Assembly (NCBI GenBank): GCA_902783255.1
Contig: CACZQB010000056.1
Location: 1 to 64,000 of the forward strand
DNA: 64,000 nt
Reading direction: 5' to 3'
Source of the DNA: Oscillospiraceae bacterium
Lineage (GTDB): Bacteria > Bacillota > Clostridia > Oscillospirales > UBA644
This document shows positions 26,211-35,830 of this stretch, piece by piece; position 1 is the first letter of the stretch, and every line of letters begins with the position of its first letter. The translations under genes and the position numbers were made by a program. The notes below the pieces were generated by a model that ran no database searches, had not been told where the DNA came from, and saw only the letters and a program-made list of their open reading frames with translations.

Positions 26211-27275
26211 ATGGCTATCAAACTCGGATTTATCGGAACAGGCAGTATTGCCAACGTTCACGGCGACGTATATAAAAGAATGGGCGACCGCGTTGAATTT
26301 GTCGCATGCTGTGACCTTAATGAGGAACGCGCCAAAAACTTTGCGGAAAAATACGGATTTAAAAAATATTATACCGATTATAAGCAGATGCTTGCCGAAA
26401 ACAAGTTTGACGCGGTTGAGGTTTGCACATGGAACAGCGCTCACGCCGAATGCACTATCGCCGCTCTTAATGCGGGCGCAAACGTAAAATGCGAAAAGCC
26501 CATGGCTATGAATACTCAGGAAGCTCTTGCCATGAAAGAAACCGCGGAAAGAAACGGTAAACTTCTTATGGTAGGTTTTGTTCGCCGTCACGGCAACGAT
26601 GCGGCTGCAGCCATTGATTTTATCGACAAGGGTTATCTCGGCGATGTTTATTTTATAAAAGCGTCTTATCTTCGCCGCGCAGGATTCCCCGGCGGATGGT
26701 TCGGCGATAAATCACGCTCCGGCGGCGGACCTCTTATCGATCTCGGCGTTCATGTAATCGACCTTTCAAGATATGTAATAGGCAATCCTAAGCCCGTATC
26801 TGTTTTCGGCGCAACATTCAACAAGCTCGGTGCAAGAACGAACCTTAAAACAGGCGGCAAAGCATGGTCCGCAATGGCTGACGAGGTAAAAGATCCCGTC
26901 TTTACCGTTGAAGACCTCGCTACCGCAATGATCCGTTTTGATAACGGCGCAGTATTGTATGTTGAGGCAAGCTTTAGTCTTAATATGTCAAACAATACGC
27001 CCGGAGGACTTGTTTTTTACGGAAGCAAGGCAGGTCTTACGCTCGATCCGTTCGAACTTCATACCGAAGTCAACGATATGATAGCAGATATCAAGATCAG
27101 CGGACCGACAGGAACAGGCGATTTCTTCTATGTTGAAAACGAAAACTTCCTCGATTCCATCGAAGGCAAGGCGGTATGCAAAGCGCCTGCGGACGACGGG
27201 GTTGAACTTATGAGAATTCTTGACGCTATATACGAATCAGCAGCAACCGGAAAATCGGTTGATATAGTAAGATAG
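26211..27275 (+). CDS. Gfo/Idh/MocA family oxidoreductase
   Basis: A 354-residue NAD(P)-dependent sugar dehydrogenase. The Rossmann motif GFIGTGSIA is at 6-14 and the catalytic-site EKP at 95-97. A later HVIDLSRYVIG helix is typical of the family's C-terminal domain. It lies between two isomerase-like genes, which suggests oxidation of a sugar or glycoside carbon followed by rearrangement. The ATG at 26211 is chosen because AAAGGGA precedes it; an upstream TTG (26193) is less likely. The substrate is unknown. Confidence 0.9.
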   Translation: MAIKLGFIGTGSIANVHGDVYKRMGDRVEFVACCDLNEERAKNFAEKYGFKKYYTDYKQMLAENKFDAVEVCTWNSAHAECTIAALNAGANVKCEKPMAMNTQEALAMKETAERNGKLLMVGFVRRHGNDAAAAIDFIDKGYLGDVYFIKASYLRRAGFPGGWFGDKSRSGGGPLIDLGVHVIDLSRYVIGNPKPVSVFGATFNKLGARTNLKTGGKAWSAMADEVKDPVFTVEDLATAMIRFDNGAVLYVEASFSLNMSNNTPGGLVFYGSKAGLTLDPFELHTEVNDMIADIKISGPTGTGDFFYVENENFLDSIEGKAVCKAPADDGVELMRILDAIYESAATGKSVDIVR

Positions 27276-27287
27276 GGGTGTGATCCG

Positions 27288-28148
27288 ATGAAAGTTGGTG
27301 TAAGCTCTTACAGCTTCGGACAGTATATGGGCAATACCGGAGCAAATATTTTTCAGGTAATAGACAAAGCAAAAGAACTCGGTTTTTCATCGATAGAATT
27401 TATTGACGTATATGCTCCCGAGGGTAAAGACAAAATAGAACAGGCGAAGGATATCCGCGAGTACGCAAAAGACAAGGGGCTTGAGATCTCTGCATACACT
27501 ATCGGCGCCGATCTTCTCAACAACGACCCCGAAGAGCAGTTTGAAGCGCTCAAAAAACAGCTTGCGATCGCTCAGGCTCTCGGCGCTCCCCGCATGAGAC
27601 ACGATATTACGGGCGGCTTTCCCGCTTCCAAAAAGACGGAACGCGGTTTTGACGACTGCTTGAAGATCGTAGCTCCCCGCGCGCGCAGAGTTACAGAATA
27701 CGCCGAAAGTCTCGGTATAAAAACGATGTTTGAAAACCACGGCTTTTTCTGTCAGGACAGCGACAGGGTCGAAAAGCTTCTGAACGCCGTAGCATCCGAT
27801 AATTTCGGACTTCTTCTCGATATGGGCAACTTCCTTTGCGCAGATGATGATCCCGCAAAAGCAGTCGGCAAGCTTGCGCCGTATGCAATACACGTTCATG
27901 TTAAGGATTTCTTTGTCAGAAACGGCAACCTGCCGTCTCCCGGTATGGGATGGTTCGGATCCCGTGCAGGCAACTACGTGCGCGGCACAATAGTCGGACA
28001 CGGCGATGTACCCGTAAAGCAGTGCATAAGACTGCTGAAAAACAGCGGATACAGCGGAAATTATTCTATTGAATTTGAAGGATGCGAAGAAAATATTTTC
28101 GCGCTCAAAGCAGGCCTTGCAAATCTCAACAATTATTTCCCCGACTGA
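27288..28148 (+). CDS. Second sugar phosphate isomerase/epimerase-like protein
   Basis: A 286-residue xylose-isomerase-like barrel, distinct from the gene at 25398. Metal ligands are recognisable: FENHGFF (Glu), LLLDMGNF (Asp), IHVHVKDF (His) and YSIEFEGCEE (Glu). GGGGTG lies upstream of the ATG at 27288, 12 bases after the dehydrogenase stop. It ends the operon, with a terminator directly after. Confidence 0.85.
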   Translation: MKVGVSSYSFGQYMGNTGANIFQVIDKAKELGFSSIEFIDVYAPEGKDKIEQAKDIREYAKDKGLEISAYTIGADLLNNDPEEQFEALKKQLAIAQALGAPRMRHDITGGFPASKKTERGFDDCLKIVAPRARRVTEYAESLGIKTMFENHGFFCQDSDRVEKLLNAVASDNFGLLLDMGNFLCADDDPAKAVGKLAPYAIHVHVKDFFVRNGNLPSPGMGWFGSRAGNYVRGTIVGHGDVPVKQCIRLLKNSGYSGNYSIEFEGCEENIFALKAGLANLNNYFPD

Positions 28149-28163
28149 AATTAATAAAAAGAA

Positions 28164-28194
28164 ACAGACCGGAATTTTCCGGTCTGTATTTTTA
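28164..28194. terminator. Bidirectional terminator
   Basis: ACAGACCGGAA and TTCCGGTCTGT pair with almost no loop left over, followed by T-rich bases on the forward strand and TTTCTTTTT on the reverse. It serves the isomerase operon and lon. Confidence 0.8.
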
Positions 28195-28200
28195 ACGAAT

Positions 28201-30585
28201 TTACGCCATTGCAATTTTGATTACTTCGTCTATCGTTTCAACAGGCTTGAATTCAATATTGTCTTTCACAACGCTGTCAACCTCATAAAGATCGGGAAGA
28301 TTGTCTTTCGGTATGATAACCGTTTTCATTCCCGCTTTATATGCAGCCATTGATTTTTCTTTAAGACCGCCTATCGGCAGCACTCTGCCTCGTAAGGTTA
28401 TTTCGCCCGTCATTGCAACATCGTTTTTAACCGCTTTTCCCGAAAGTTCGGAAATCAGAGCCGTTGCCATTGTAACGCCTGCCGACGGACCGTCTTTCGG
28501 AACGGCGCCTTCGGGAACATGGATATGTATATCCTTTGTTTTATAAAAATCCTCGGCTATACCGTATTCCGATGCTTTTGAGCGTATGTAGCTTACCGCC
28601 GCGTGAGCGCTTTCCTTCATAACGTCGCCCAGAAGTCCCGTAAGTTCGATTTTGCCAACGCCTTCCATTGCATTTACCTCGACAGGCATAGTTTCGCCGC
28701 CTACAGTTGTATATGCAAGTCCTGTTACAACGCCTATCTGAGGCTTTGACGCAGGTTTGTCGGGTCTGAATTTTTTCGGACCGAGGTATTTTTCGATATT
28801 TTTCTGCGTTACCGATATAGGCTCCCTGCTGTCGTCGGGCATCGAAAGCCACTCTTTTGCCGCTTTTCTGCAAACGGAAGCGATCTCTCTTTCGAGATTT
28901 CTTACTCCTGCCTCCCGTGTGTAAAAATCAATTATCTCACGAAGGGCTTTGTCTGAAATTTTCAGCATTTTCGGGGTAAATCCGTGTTTTTTCAGCGTTT
29001 TAGGCAAAAGATGGCGTTTCGCGATATGAAACTTCTCTTCAGCGGTGTAAGACGAAAGTTCAATAATATCCATTCTGTCTAAAAGCGGAGCGGGGATCGT
29101 ATCTGCAACATTTGCCGTTGTTATAAAGAATACGCTGCTTAAATCAAACGGCATATCTATGAAATTATCACGGAAAGTTTTGTTCTGTTCGGGATCAAGC
29201 ACTTCAAGAAGTGCTGCCGACGGGTCGCCTTTGTAATCTGAACCGAGTTTGTCTATTTCATCAAGCAAAATAACGGGATTGCAGCTTTTTGCTTCTTTTA
29301 TCGCATTGATTATTCTGCCCGGCATAGAGCCAATATATGTTTTTCTGTGTCCGCGTATTTCCGCTTCATCATGAATGCCGCCGAGAGAAATACGGGCAAA
29401 ATTTCTGTTTAAAGCTTTTGCCACAGACATTGCTATTGATGTTTTGCCGGTGCCCGGAGGGCCTACAAGACATAATATCTGAGCACGTGAGCCGTCTTTT
29501 GCGGGAAGACCTTCCGTCATCTGACGAACGGCGAGAACTTCAAGAATTCTTTCCTTAACTTTCGTAAGTCCGTAATGATCGTCGTTAAGTATTTTTTCGG
29601 CACGCGAAACGGAAAGGGTATCCTGCGTATATTTTCCCCACGGCAGTTCAAGACACTCGTCAAGATACAGTCTGATTACTGCTGCTTCCTGCGAAGCGGA
29701 AGGCATTTTCATAAGACGTGATACTTCTTTGAGCAGTTTTTCCTTGTTTTCTGCGGGAAGAGGAAGAGCGTCTATTTTATCGTAATACTCATCGTCTTCA
29801 TCATCATATCCGCCAGCTTCGCCGCCCTGTTCTCCGAGTTCTTCCTGTAAAGCCCGAATCTGCTCTCTGATAACGAAATCGTGCTGATTTTTATTCAGGC
29901 GCATCCCGACTTTCGTATCGATCTTCTTTTCAAGAAGGATCATTTCCGTTTCTCTTTTCATAACGGTGATGATATCGTAAAGTCGTTCTGCGGGGTCAAG
30001 CTGTTCAAGAAGCCTCTGTTTGTCTTCAAAGCCTATGCGGATATTCTGCGCAATGTAGTCTGCAAGTTCGCCTGCCTCGTTTTTCATCATAACGTTTGCG
30101 GGCACATCCGGAGACATCCGTTCCATTACTGCGATCATATTGTCAAACGTATCCCTTGTTTTGCGGATAAGGGCGTCAGCCTCGGTGGAATCTTCTGCAA
30201 AAAGCAGCTTTTCGGGAAGAATATTGATATCTGCGCCTTCATAGCCGACATCACGAACGCTTCCGCATATTTCGGCTCTGCAGATAACTTCAAAGGCGGC
30301 TCTTGTTGTGTCACCGTGAAGTTTAAGTATTTGCTTTACTTTTGCGATCGTTCCGACAGCGCAGATGTTGGTATCGTCTACATCCTGTGCGGTGAAGTCC
30401 TTTTGAAGCGTAAGAAAAACGAAACGGTTTGATTTCATCGCAAAATTCAGACCGCTTGCCGTCTTTTTTCTTCCGATCTCGAGATGAAGCATCGATTTCG
30501 GGAACGCCACTATTCCTCTCATCGGTACGATGGGCAGGAATTCAGGACCGTCAAATATTTCTTTCAGTTTATCGTAATTATTCAT
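28201..30585 (-). CDS. lon: ATP-dependent protease Lon
   Basis: Lon degrades damaged and regulatory proteins in the cytoplasm. The 794-residue protein has an N-terminal substrate domain, a coiled linker, an AAA+ domain with Walker A GPPGTGKT (375-382) and Walker B VILLDEID (438-445), and a C-terminal protease domain with the Ser/Lys dyad at Ser701 (DGPSAG) and Lys744. A short insert of Gly, Asp and Glu (about 252-268) lies in the linker. AAAGGA precedes the ATG at 30585. It follows the PHP gene by 8 bases. Confidence 0.97.
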   Translation of the reverse strand: MNNYDKLKEIFDGPEFLPIVPMRGIVAFPKSMLHLEIGRKKTASGLNFAMKSNRFVFLTLQKDFTAQDVDDTNICAVGTIAKVKQILKLHGDTTRAAFEVICRAEICGSVRDVGYEGADINILPEKLLFAEDSTEADALIRKTRDTFDNMIAVMERMSPDVPANVMMKNEAGELADYIAQNIRIGFEDKQRLLEQLDPAERLYDIITVMKRETEMILLEKKIDTKVGMRLNKNQHDFVIREQIRALQEELGEQGGEAGGYDDEDDEYYDKIDALPLPAENKEKLLKEVSRLMKMPSASQEAAVIRLYLDECLELPWGKYTQDTLSVSRAEKILNDDHYGLTKVKERILEVLAVRQMTEGLPAKDGSRAQILCLVGPPGTGKTSIAMSVAKALNRNFARISLGGIHDEAEIRGHRKTYIGSMPGRIINAIKEAKSCNPVILLDEIDKLGSDYKGDPSAALLEVLDPEQNKTFRDNFIDMPFDLSSVFFITTANVADTIPAPLLDRMDIIELSSYTAEEKFHIAKRHLLPKTLKKHGFTPKMLKISDKALREIIDFYTREAGVRNLEREIASVCRKAAKEWLSMPDDSREPISVTQKNIEKYLGPKKFRPDKPASKPQIGVVTGLAYTTVGGETMPVEVNAMEGVGKIELTGLLGDVMKESAHAAVSYIRSKASEYGIAEDFYKTKDIHIHVPEGAVPKDGPSAGVTMATALISELSGKAVKNDVAMTGEITLRGRVLPIGGLKEKSMAAYKAGMKTVIIPKDNLPDLYEVDSVVKDNIEFKPVETIDEVIKIAMA

Positions 30586-30593
30586 ATATTCCT

Positions 30594-31928
30594 TTAAATA
30601 TCGGTTTTACCGAATATTTCGTCAAGATATCTTTCACATGTTCCCTTAAGCGCATCAAGTGCGGGAACAACAGACTCATCGCCTACGGAAAGTCTGTACA
30701 TCAGAGCGCCTTCGGCGCTGCAGTAAAGATCGTGAATAGGGAATACTTCACGAAGCAGATAAAAAGCGTATGCCACATACCGAAATTCGCCGTGAACTCG
30801 GGGCATTTCGTCTTTCACGGTTTCATACGCAACGCTTTTCAGGTCGGTTATAGCCTGTTTTATGTCTTCAAGAGAAGAAGATCTTGCAAAAACGATAGTG
30901 CCGAACCAGTTCATCAGCTCGCCTGTATCGCATCCGTGCGAGTCCGAAACACCGACTATCGGCAGCTTATAGCCCTGAGCGCGTATATCCGCATATTTTG
31001 CAATCTGAAGCTCGTTTGAGTCGAATTCAAACTTATGGTATCCGCCTATAAGCTCATATGCGGTAAAATCTTTTTTCTTCAGAATATAATCCGTAAGCCT
31101 GTCGCTTATGTAATAACCGTTCCAGACGCGCCAGTAGGGGTGACAGAATATACTTATGCCGCCGCCTTCGCGTATTTTTTCAAATACCCATTTGCATGAA
31201 GCATACATATATATTTCGTTTTCGGCTGACGGGTCGGGATAATCCGTTACCGTTTTCATTATCTCTTTTACTTCGGCGTAGTATTTATCCTTATCGCTTT
31301 CTATAAGAGCATTTACCGAAAACGAACCGCCGAAATTGACCATATGAACTGCATTTTCGGGAGGATGGACCTCTTCGCCGTGATAAAGCGCCATATCTAT
31401 GGGGTATTTGTTGTAAAATGCTTTTGCCTTTACGGACGGCGCGTAGTTCCTGTGATCGGTCAGAGCCATAAAATCGAAACCGACTCTCCTGTAAGACGAT
31501 ACGACATAAAGCGGATCGTCTCTCCCGTCAGAATCGTATGAATGAAGGTGCATATCGCCTCTGTATGGACGAAGAGAATAAAGATCTTCATTCAGCGCAT
31601 AAATATTGAATATTTCAACATCCTCATATTTATCATCAACGTGCTTTCTTAAAAACACGTTGTATTCCTGTTCGTCGCCGATTTCCGCTGAAAACTTCAG
31701 ACTTCCGTCGCTTTCGGGAACGATATTCAGGGATATCTCTTTTTTCTGTCCGTTCTGCATTACGGGATAAAGCGTAATGGTATAATCCCCGTTGAATCTG
31801 AGCTTTTCGTATAAAGGTGTTATACGAAATAAAACGCATTTTCCGGCAGGAACTATTTTCGGAACGATTTTATAATGAGTCTGAGCTTTTCTCAGAGGAC
31901 TTTTAACAGCATTGTAATATTCCAGCAT
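30594..31928 (-). CDS. PHP domain metal-dependent phosphoesterase-like protein
   Basis: A 444-residue protein with an N-terminal strand-rich region of about 125 residues and a PHP-type domain. The first metal motif is DMHLHSYDSDGRDDP and FMALTDHRNY follows; later come FCHPYWRVW and GVSDSHGCD. PHP proteins hydrolyse phosphoesters in nucleic acid or metabolite turnover. The N-terminal part is unassigned. The gene is inserted between clpX and lon with short spacing, so it is probably cotranscribed with them. Its substrate is unknown. Confidence 0.75.
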   Translation of the reverse strand: MLEYYNAVKSPLRKAQTHYKIVPKIVPAGKCVLFRITPLYEKLRFNGDYTITLYPVMQNGQKKEISLNIVPESDGSLKFSAEIGDEQEYNVFLRKHVDDKYEDVEIFNIYALNEDLYSLRPYRGDMHLHSYDSDGRDDPLYVVSSYRRVGFDFMALTDHRNYAPSVKAKAFYNKYPIDMALYHGEEVHPPENAVHMVNFGGSFSVNALIESDKDKYYAEVKEIMKTVTDYPDPSAENEIYMYASCKWVFEKIREGGGISIFCHPYWRVWNGYYISDRLTDYILKKKDFTAYELIGGYHKFEFDSNELQIAKYADIRAQGYKLPIVGVSDSHGCDTGELMNWFGTIVFARSSSLEDIKQAITDLKSVAYETVKDEMPRVHGEFRYVAYAFYLLREVFPIHDLYCSAEGALMYRLSVGDESVVPALDALKGTCERYLDEIFGKTDI

Positions 31929-31945
31929 AATATCACTCCCACTTT

Positions 31946-33190
31946 TTATTCCCGTATTATTTCGGGTTCTCCGCTACCTGTTACATAATCCCTGGTAATA
32001 ACGATCTTGCGGATGGTTTTGTCCGAAGGTGCGTTGAACATAAGCTTTGTCATAAATTTTTCCACTATTGTTCTCAGCCCTCTTGCGCCGGTGCCTCTTT
32101 TCACCGCGGCATCGGCTATCTCTTCAAGCGCCTCGTCGGTAAATTCAAGATCTACGCCGTCGATGGCAAGAAGCTTTTTATACTGCTTTACAAGCGAGTT
32201 TTTCGGTTCTTTAAGTATTTTCAGAAGCTGTTCTTTGTCGAGATTATCAACTGAAACGATTACAGGAAGACGTCCGACAAGCTCGGGGATAAGACCGAAC
32301 TTTATCAGGTCGTGGCTTTCCGTCTGCTTTAAAAATACGCTCGGATCAACTTCTTTTTTTGTTTTTACATCCGAATTGAATCCGATCACAGAGCCTGCGG
32401 TTCTCTTTTTTATGATGTTTTCAAGTCCGGCAAAAGCGCCGCCGCAGATAAACAGAATGTTTTTTGTGTCTATTTTTATAAATTCCTGATTCGGATGCTT
32501 TCTTCCGCCCTGAGGAGGAACATTCGCAACCGTGCCTTCAAGAATTTTCAGCAGCGCCTGCTGAACGCCTTCGCCCGAAACATCTCTTGTGATGGATGGG
32601 TTTTCGGATCGTCTTGAAATTTTGTCTATCTCATCAACGTAAATGATTCCGTTCTGAGCAGCCTCGACATCAAAATCCGCAGCCTGAATAAGACGCAGAA
32701 GTATATTCTCAACGTCCTCGCCCACATAACCGGCTTCTGTAAGAGTTGTGGCATCGGCGATCGCAAACGGAACGTTGAGCACCTTTGCGAGAATCTGAGC
32801 CATAAGGGTTTTTCCCGAACCTGTGGGACCGAGAAGAAGAACGTTTGATTTAACAATTTCAACGTCGTCTTCTTTTTTGTCGAGTATTCTTTTGTAATGA
32901 TTGTATACGGCTACAGAAAGCGTTATTTTTGCGTCTTCCTGGCCTATAACGTATTCGTCGAGCTTCTGCTTTATTTCGGCTGGAGTTTTTATGTCTATAA
33001 AGCGGTTTTTCTTCTTTTCTTCCGAATTTTGCTGCTTTAGAGCATCAAGATATTCAACGCATGTTTCTATGCAGTCGCTGCAAATGAATACATCGCTGTT
33101 TATGCCGGAAAGAAAGATTTTATCTCCGTCAAGATTTGTCTGTCCGCAAAACGAACACTGTTTTATATCCGTGGGTGTTTTTTTAGGCAT
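31946..33190 (-). CDS. clpX: ATP-dependent Clp protease ATP-binding subunit ClpX
   Basis: ClpX unfolds tagged proteins and feeds them to ClpP. With the ATG at 33190 it has 414 residues: a zinc-binding domain with Cys12, 15, 37 and 40, Walker A GPTGSGKT (121-128), Walker [12 protein letters not shown] (181-191), and the RGTGARGL sensor stretch. The start is chosen because it leaves one base after the clpP stop; a longer version would overlap that gene. It follows clpP and precedes the PHP gene. Confidence 0.97.
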   Translation of the reverse strand: MPKKTPTDIKQCSFCGQTNLDGDKIFLSGINSDVFICSDCIETCVEYLDALKQQNSEEKKKNRFIDIKTPAEIKQKLDEYVIGQEDAKITLSVAVYNHYKRILDKKEDDVEIVKSNVLLLGPTGSGKTLMAQILAKVLNVPFAIADATTLTEAGYVGEDVENILLRLIQAADFDVEAAQNGIIYVDEIDKISRRSENPSITRDVSGEGVQQALLKILEGTVANVPPQGGRKHPNQEFIKIDTKNILFICGGAFAGLENIIKKRTAGSVIGFNSDVKTKKEVDPSVFLKQTESHDLIKFGLIPELVGRLPVIVSVDNLDKEQLLKILKEPKNSLVKQYKKLLAIDGVDLEFTDEALEEIADAAVKRGTGARGLRTIVEKFMTKLMFNAPSDKTIRKIVITRDYVTGSGEPEIIRE

Positions 33191-33191
33191 A

Positions 33192-33773
33192 TTATCTCTT
33201 TGAAATGACCTTGTCAACAAGTCCGTATTCAAGAGCCTGCTGGGCAGTCATGAAATTGTCTCTTTCTGTGTCTTTTTCAATTACTTCAAGCGGTTTGCCC
33301 GTGTTCTCTGAAAGAATACGGTTAAGATCGCTCTTTATTTTTATTATTCTGTCGGCGTGTATTTTTATGTCTGTTGCCTGACCCTGGAATCCGCCGAGAG
33401 GCTGATGGATCATTATTTCACTGTTGGGCAGAGCAAATCTTTTGCCTTTTGTGCCCGAAGAAAGAAGAAATGCGCCCATAGAGGCAGCCATGCCGATGCA
33501 TATTGTTGAAACATCGCATTTTATATACTGCATCGTATCGTAAATTGCCATACCTGCGGTGATCGAACCGCCCGGGCTGTTGATATAAAGGCTTATATCC
33601 TTTTCGGGATCTTCGTTTTCAAGGAAAAGAAGCTGCGCAACAACAAGATTTGCCGAAACATCATTGACTTCTTCGCCGAGGAATATTATTCTGTCTTCAA
33701 GAAGACGGGAAAAAATATCGTATGTCCTCTCGCTGTGACCTGTTTGTTTTACTACATATGGAACAAGACTCAT
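33192..33773 (-). CDS. clpP: ATP-dependent Clp protease proteolytic subunit
   Basis: The 193-residue serine protease forms the tetradecameric chamber used by ClpX. The catalytic triad is seen as Ser98 in GMAASMG, His123 in MIHQPLGG and Asp172 in TERDNF. The IGR-like N-terminal stretch and length match ClpP. It follows tig and is one base from clpX, a classic tig-clpP-clpX order. Confidence 0.97.
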   Translation of the reverse strand: MSLVPYVVKQTGHSERTYDIFSRLLEDRIIFLGEEVNDVSANLVVAQLLFLENEDPEKDISLYINSPGGSITAGMAIYDTMQYIKCDVSTICIGMAASMGAFLLSSGTKGKRFALPNSEIMIHQPLGGFQGQATDIKIHADRIIKIKSDLNRILSENTGKPLEVIEKDTERDNFMTAQQALEYGLVDKVISKR

Positions 33774-33807
33774 CTGGTTTCTCCTTTTGGTTGATCTTTA
33801 CGGGTTT

Positions 33808-35118
33808 TTACTCTGCATCCGCGGGCTTTTCAGCCTTTTCGGTTATTTCGGCGTTTGCCTTTACAAGCTCGAATGCTTTTTGGATCGTGAGGTCTTTTGA
33901 AATGTTTTCGGTTGCGTAATCGCTTACGATATCTTTCATTTCAACTTTCATCTCATCCGCAAATTTCTTGTATTCGTCGTCTATTTCTTCCTGGCTGATA
34001 ACTATGCCTTCAAGCTCCGCGATCTTTTCGAGAGCAAGACGGATCTTAACATCGCGGTCCGCATTCGCTCTGAAAGCTTTTCTCATCGAATCTTTTGTCT
34101 GACCGGTAAACTTCATATACTGATCCATTGTAAGGCCCTGGGACGCCATACGGGACGCGAACTGATTGTATGCCGCATCTGCTTCGCTTTCAAACATACA
34201 TTCGGGAATATCGGCTTCGCAAAGATCTGCTATCATATCGTAAAGTTTTGATGAAACTTCGTTGTCGGCTGCTTTCTGCTTGCGTTCGGCAACTTTCTTT
34301 TCGATATCTGCTTTAAGCTCGTCAAGAGTATCAAAATCGCTTACGTCTTTTGCAAGCTCGTCATCTATTGCGGGCAGCTCTTCTCTCTTAATGTCGTGAA
34401 GTTTGCATTTGAATTCTGCCGCCTTGCCCTTAAGATCTTCTGCGTGATAATCTTCGGGGAATGTTACGTTTACGGAAAATTCATCGCCGGCTTTTCTGCC
34501 TGTCATCTGATCTTCAAATCCGGGAATGAACTGACCGGAGCCGAGCGTAAGATTGTATTTTTCAGCTTTGCCGCCTTCAAAAGGTTTGCCGTCAACAAAA
34601 CCTTCAAAATCAAAAACAACTTTGTCTCCGTTTTTCGTAACATCGTCGTCTTCAACATCTATAATTCTCGCCTGGCGTTTCTGGTATGTTTTAAGCTCGT
34701 TTTCAACATCTTCGGGAGTTACGTTTACAGCGGGTCTTTCAACTTTGAGTCCCTTGTATTCTTTTACCGAAACCTCCGGCTTTACAGTAACTTTTACTTT
34801 GAAGATAAGCCCTTTTTCGTCGTCAAAAACGGGCTCTGCGCTCGGTCTGTCAACAGGAACTATCGCTGCTTCCTTTACAGCGTCTTCATATGCTGCAGGG
34901 AAGATGGCTTCGAAAGCGTCATCGTAAAATACTTCCTTGCCGTACATTTTTTCGATCATTTTGCGGGGTGCTTTTCCTTTGCGGAAACCGGGAACGGCGA
35001 TTTTACCTACATTTTTTTTGTAGGAGTCGTTGACTGCCTTTTCAAACTCTTCGGCAGGAACGGATATTTCCATTTCAACAACGTTTTTTTCTTCTTTTGT
35101 TACCTTTTCTAAGATCAT
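33808..35118 (-). CDS. tig: Trigger factor
   Basis: The ribosome-bound chaperone folds nascent chains. The 436-residue protein has an N-terminal ribosome-binding domain with GFRKGKAPRKM, a central FKBP-like isomerase domain (GDKVVFDFEGFVDGKPFEGGKAE), and a C-terminal helical domain. The ATG at 35118 is preferred since AGGAG lies 8 bases upstream; the in-frame GTG at 35127 overlaps that site. It heads the protease chaperone group tig-clpP-clpX-PHP-lon, probably also transcribed from upstream. Confidence 0.95.
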   Translation of the reverse strand: MILEKVTKEEKNVVEMEISVPAEEFEKAVNDSYKKNVGKIAVPGFRKGKAPRKMIEKMYGKEVFYDDAFEAIFPAAYEDAVKEAAIVPVDRPSAEPVFDDEKGLIFKVKVTVKPEVSVKEYKGLKVERPAVNVTPEDVENELKTYQKRQARIIDVEDDDVTKNGDKVVFDFEGFVDGKPFEGGKAEKYNLTLGSGQFIPGFEDQMTGRKAGDEFSVNVTFPEDYHAEDLKGKAAEFKCKLHDIKREELPAIDDELAKDVSDFDTLDELKADIEKKVAERKQKAADNEVSSKLYDMIADLCEADIPECMFESEADAAYNQFASRMASQGLTMDQYMKFTGQTKDSMRKAFRANADRDVKIRLALEKIAELEGIVISQEEIDDEYKKFADEMKVEMKDIVSDYATENISKDLTIQKAFELVKANAEITEKAEKPADAE

Positions 35119-35137
35119 TTTGAACACTCCTGTATAG

Positions 35138-35827
35138 TTATATCATATTATTATCTATTTTTAACGGCTTAAAACCGAGAAAATCCGCAGATACAAGCCT
35201 GAATTCCGTGCCGGCATAAACTCCGGTATACGCGCCTTTTATAGCCTTGCCGTGAAGATGTCCGTAAAAACAGCGTTTTACTCCGTATTCGGAAAGAACA
35301 GAAAGTATTTCTTCGCATTTTGCCGCCTGAGTTATCGGAGGATAATGCAAAAATACGATCTTCTCTTCGGCTTTTGCGCTTTTCAAAGATTCCTTCAGCC
35401 TTCCGACTTCTCTGAGCAGTATTTTTTCGTCCTGCTCCTCATCGGGGTCCGGTATCCAGCCACGCGTGCCGCATAAAGAAATACCGTCGGTCTCGTAGCT
35501 GTTGTTGTGCAAAAAGGATATCGTTTTAAAGTTTTCGGCAAAGGCGGACATTTTTTTCATGGTCGTCCACCAGTAGTCGTGATTTCCCTTCAGAATGATT
35601 TTTTTGCCCGGAAGAGAGTCGATAAACGCAAAATCAGGTTCAAGCTCCGAAAAATTCATTGCCCACGAAATATCTCCTGCAATAACTGTCGTATCTTCTT
35701 CGCCAGCCTGCCAGTTGTTTTTCAGCTGACTGTCGTGCTTTGCCCAGTTATCGCCGAAAATATCCATCGGCTTGTTTATTTTTTCGGAAAGCGACAGATG
35801 AAGGTCTGCGATAACATATAAAGCCAT
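35138..35827 (-). CDS. Calcineurin-like metallophosphoesterase
   Basis: A 229-residue member of the calcineurin-like superfamily. Its metal motifs are visible in order: ADLHL (Asp8, His10), GDISW, GNHDYWW, and later LHYPP and YGHLHG. It may cleave phosphoesters such as those of nucleotides; the substrate is not clear. It ends 19 bases before the trigger factor start and follows the M19 dipeptidase by three bases. Confidence 0.85.
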   Translation of the reverse strand: MALYVIADLHLSLSEKINKPMDIFGDNWAKHDSQLKNNWQAGEEDTTVIAGDISWAMNFSELEPDFAFIDSLPGKKIILKGNHDYWWTTMKKMSAFAENFKTISFLHNNSYETDGISLCGTRGWIPDPDEEQDEKILLREVGRLKESLKSAKAEEKIVFLHYPPITQAAKCEEILSVLSEYGVKRCFYGHLHGKAIKGAYTGVYAGTEFRLVSADFLGFKPLKIDNNMI

Positions 35828-35830
35828 ATC

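Noticed and set aside
25587..26591. 334-codon reverse frame
   Set aside because: It lies antisense to the isomerase and dehydrogenase genes, which have clear families and ribosome sites.
27387..28214. 275-codon reverse frame
   Set aside because: Antisense to the second isomerase gene and crosses the terminator; no recognisable motif.
34396..35112. 238-codon forward frame
   Set aside because: Antisense to trigger factor; Phe-rich composition typical of a mirror frame.
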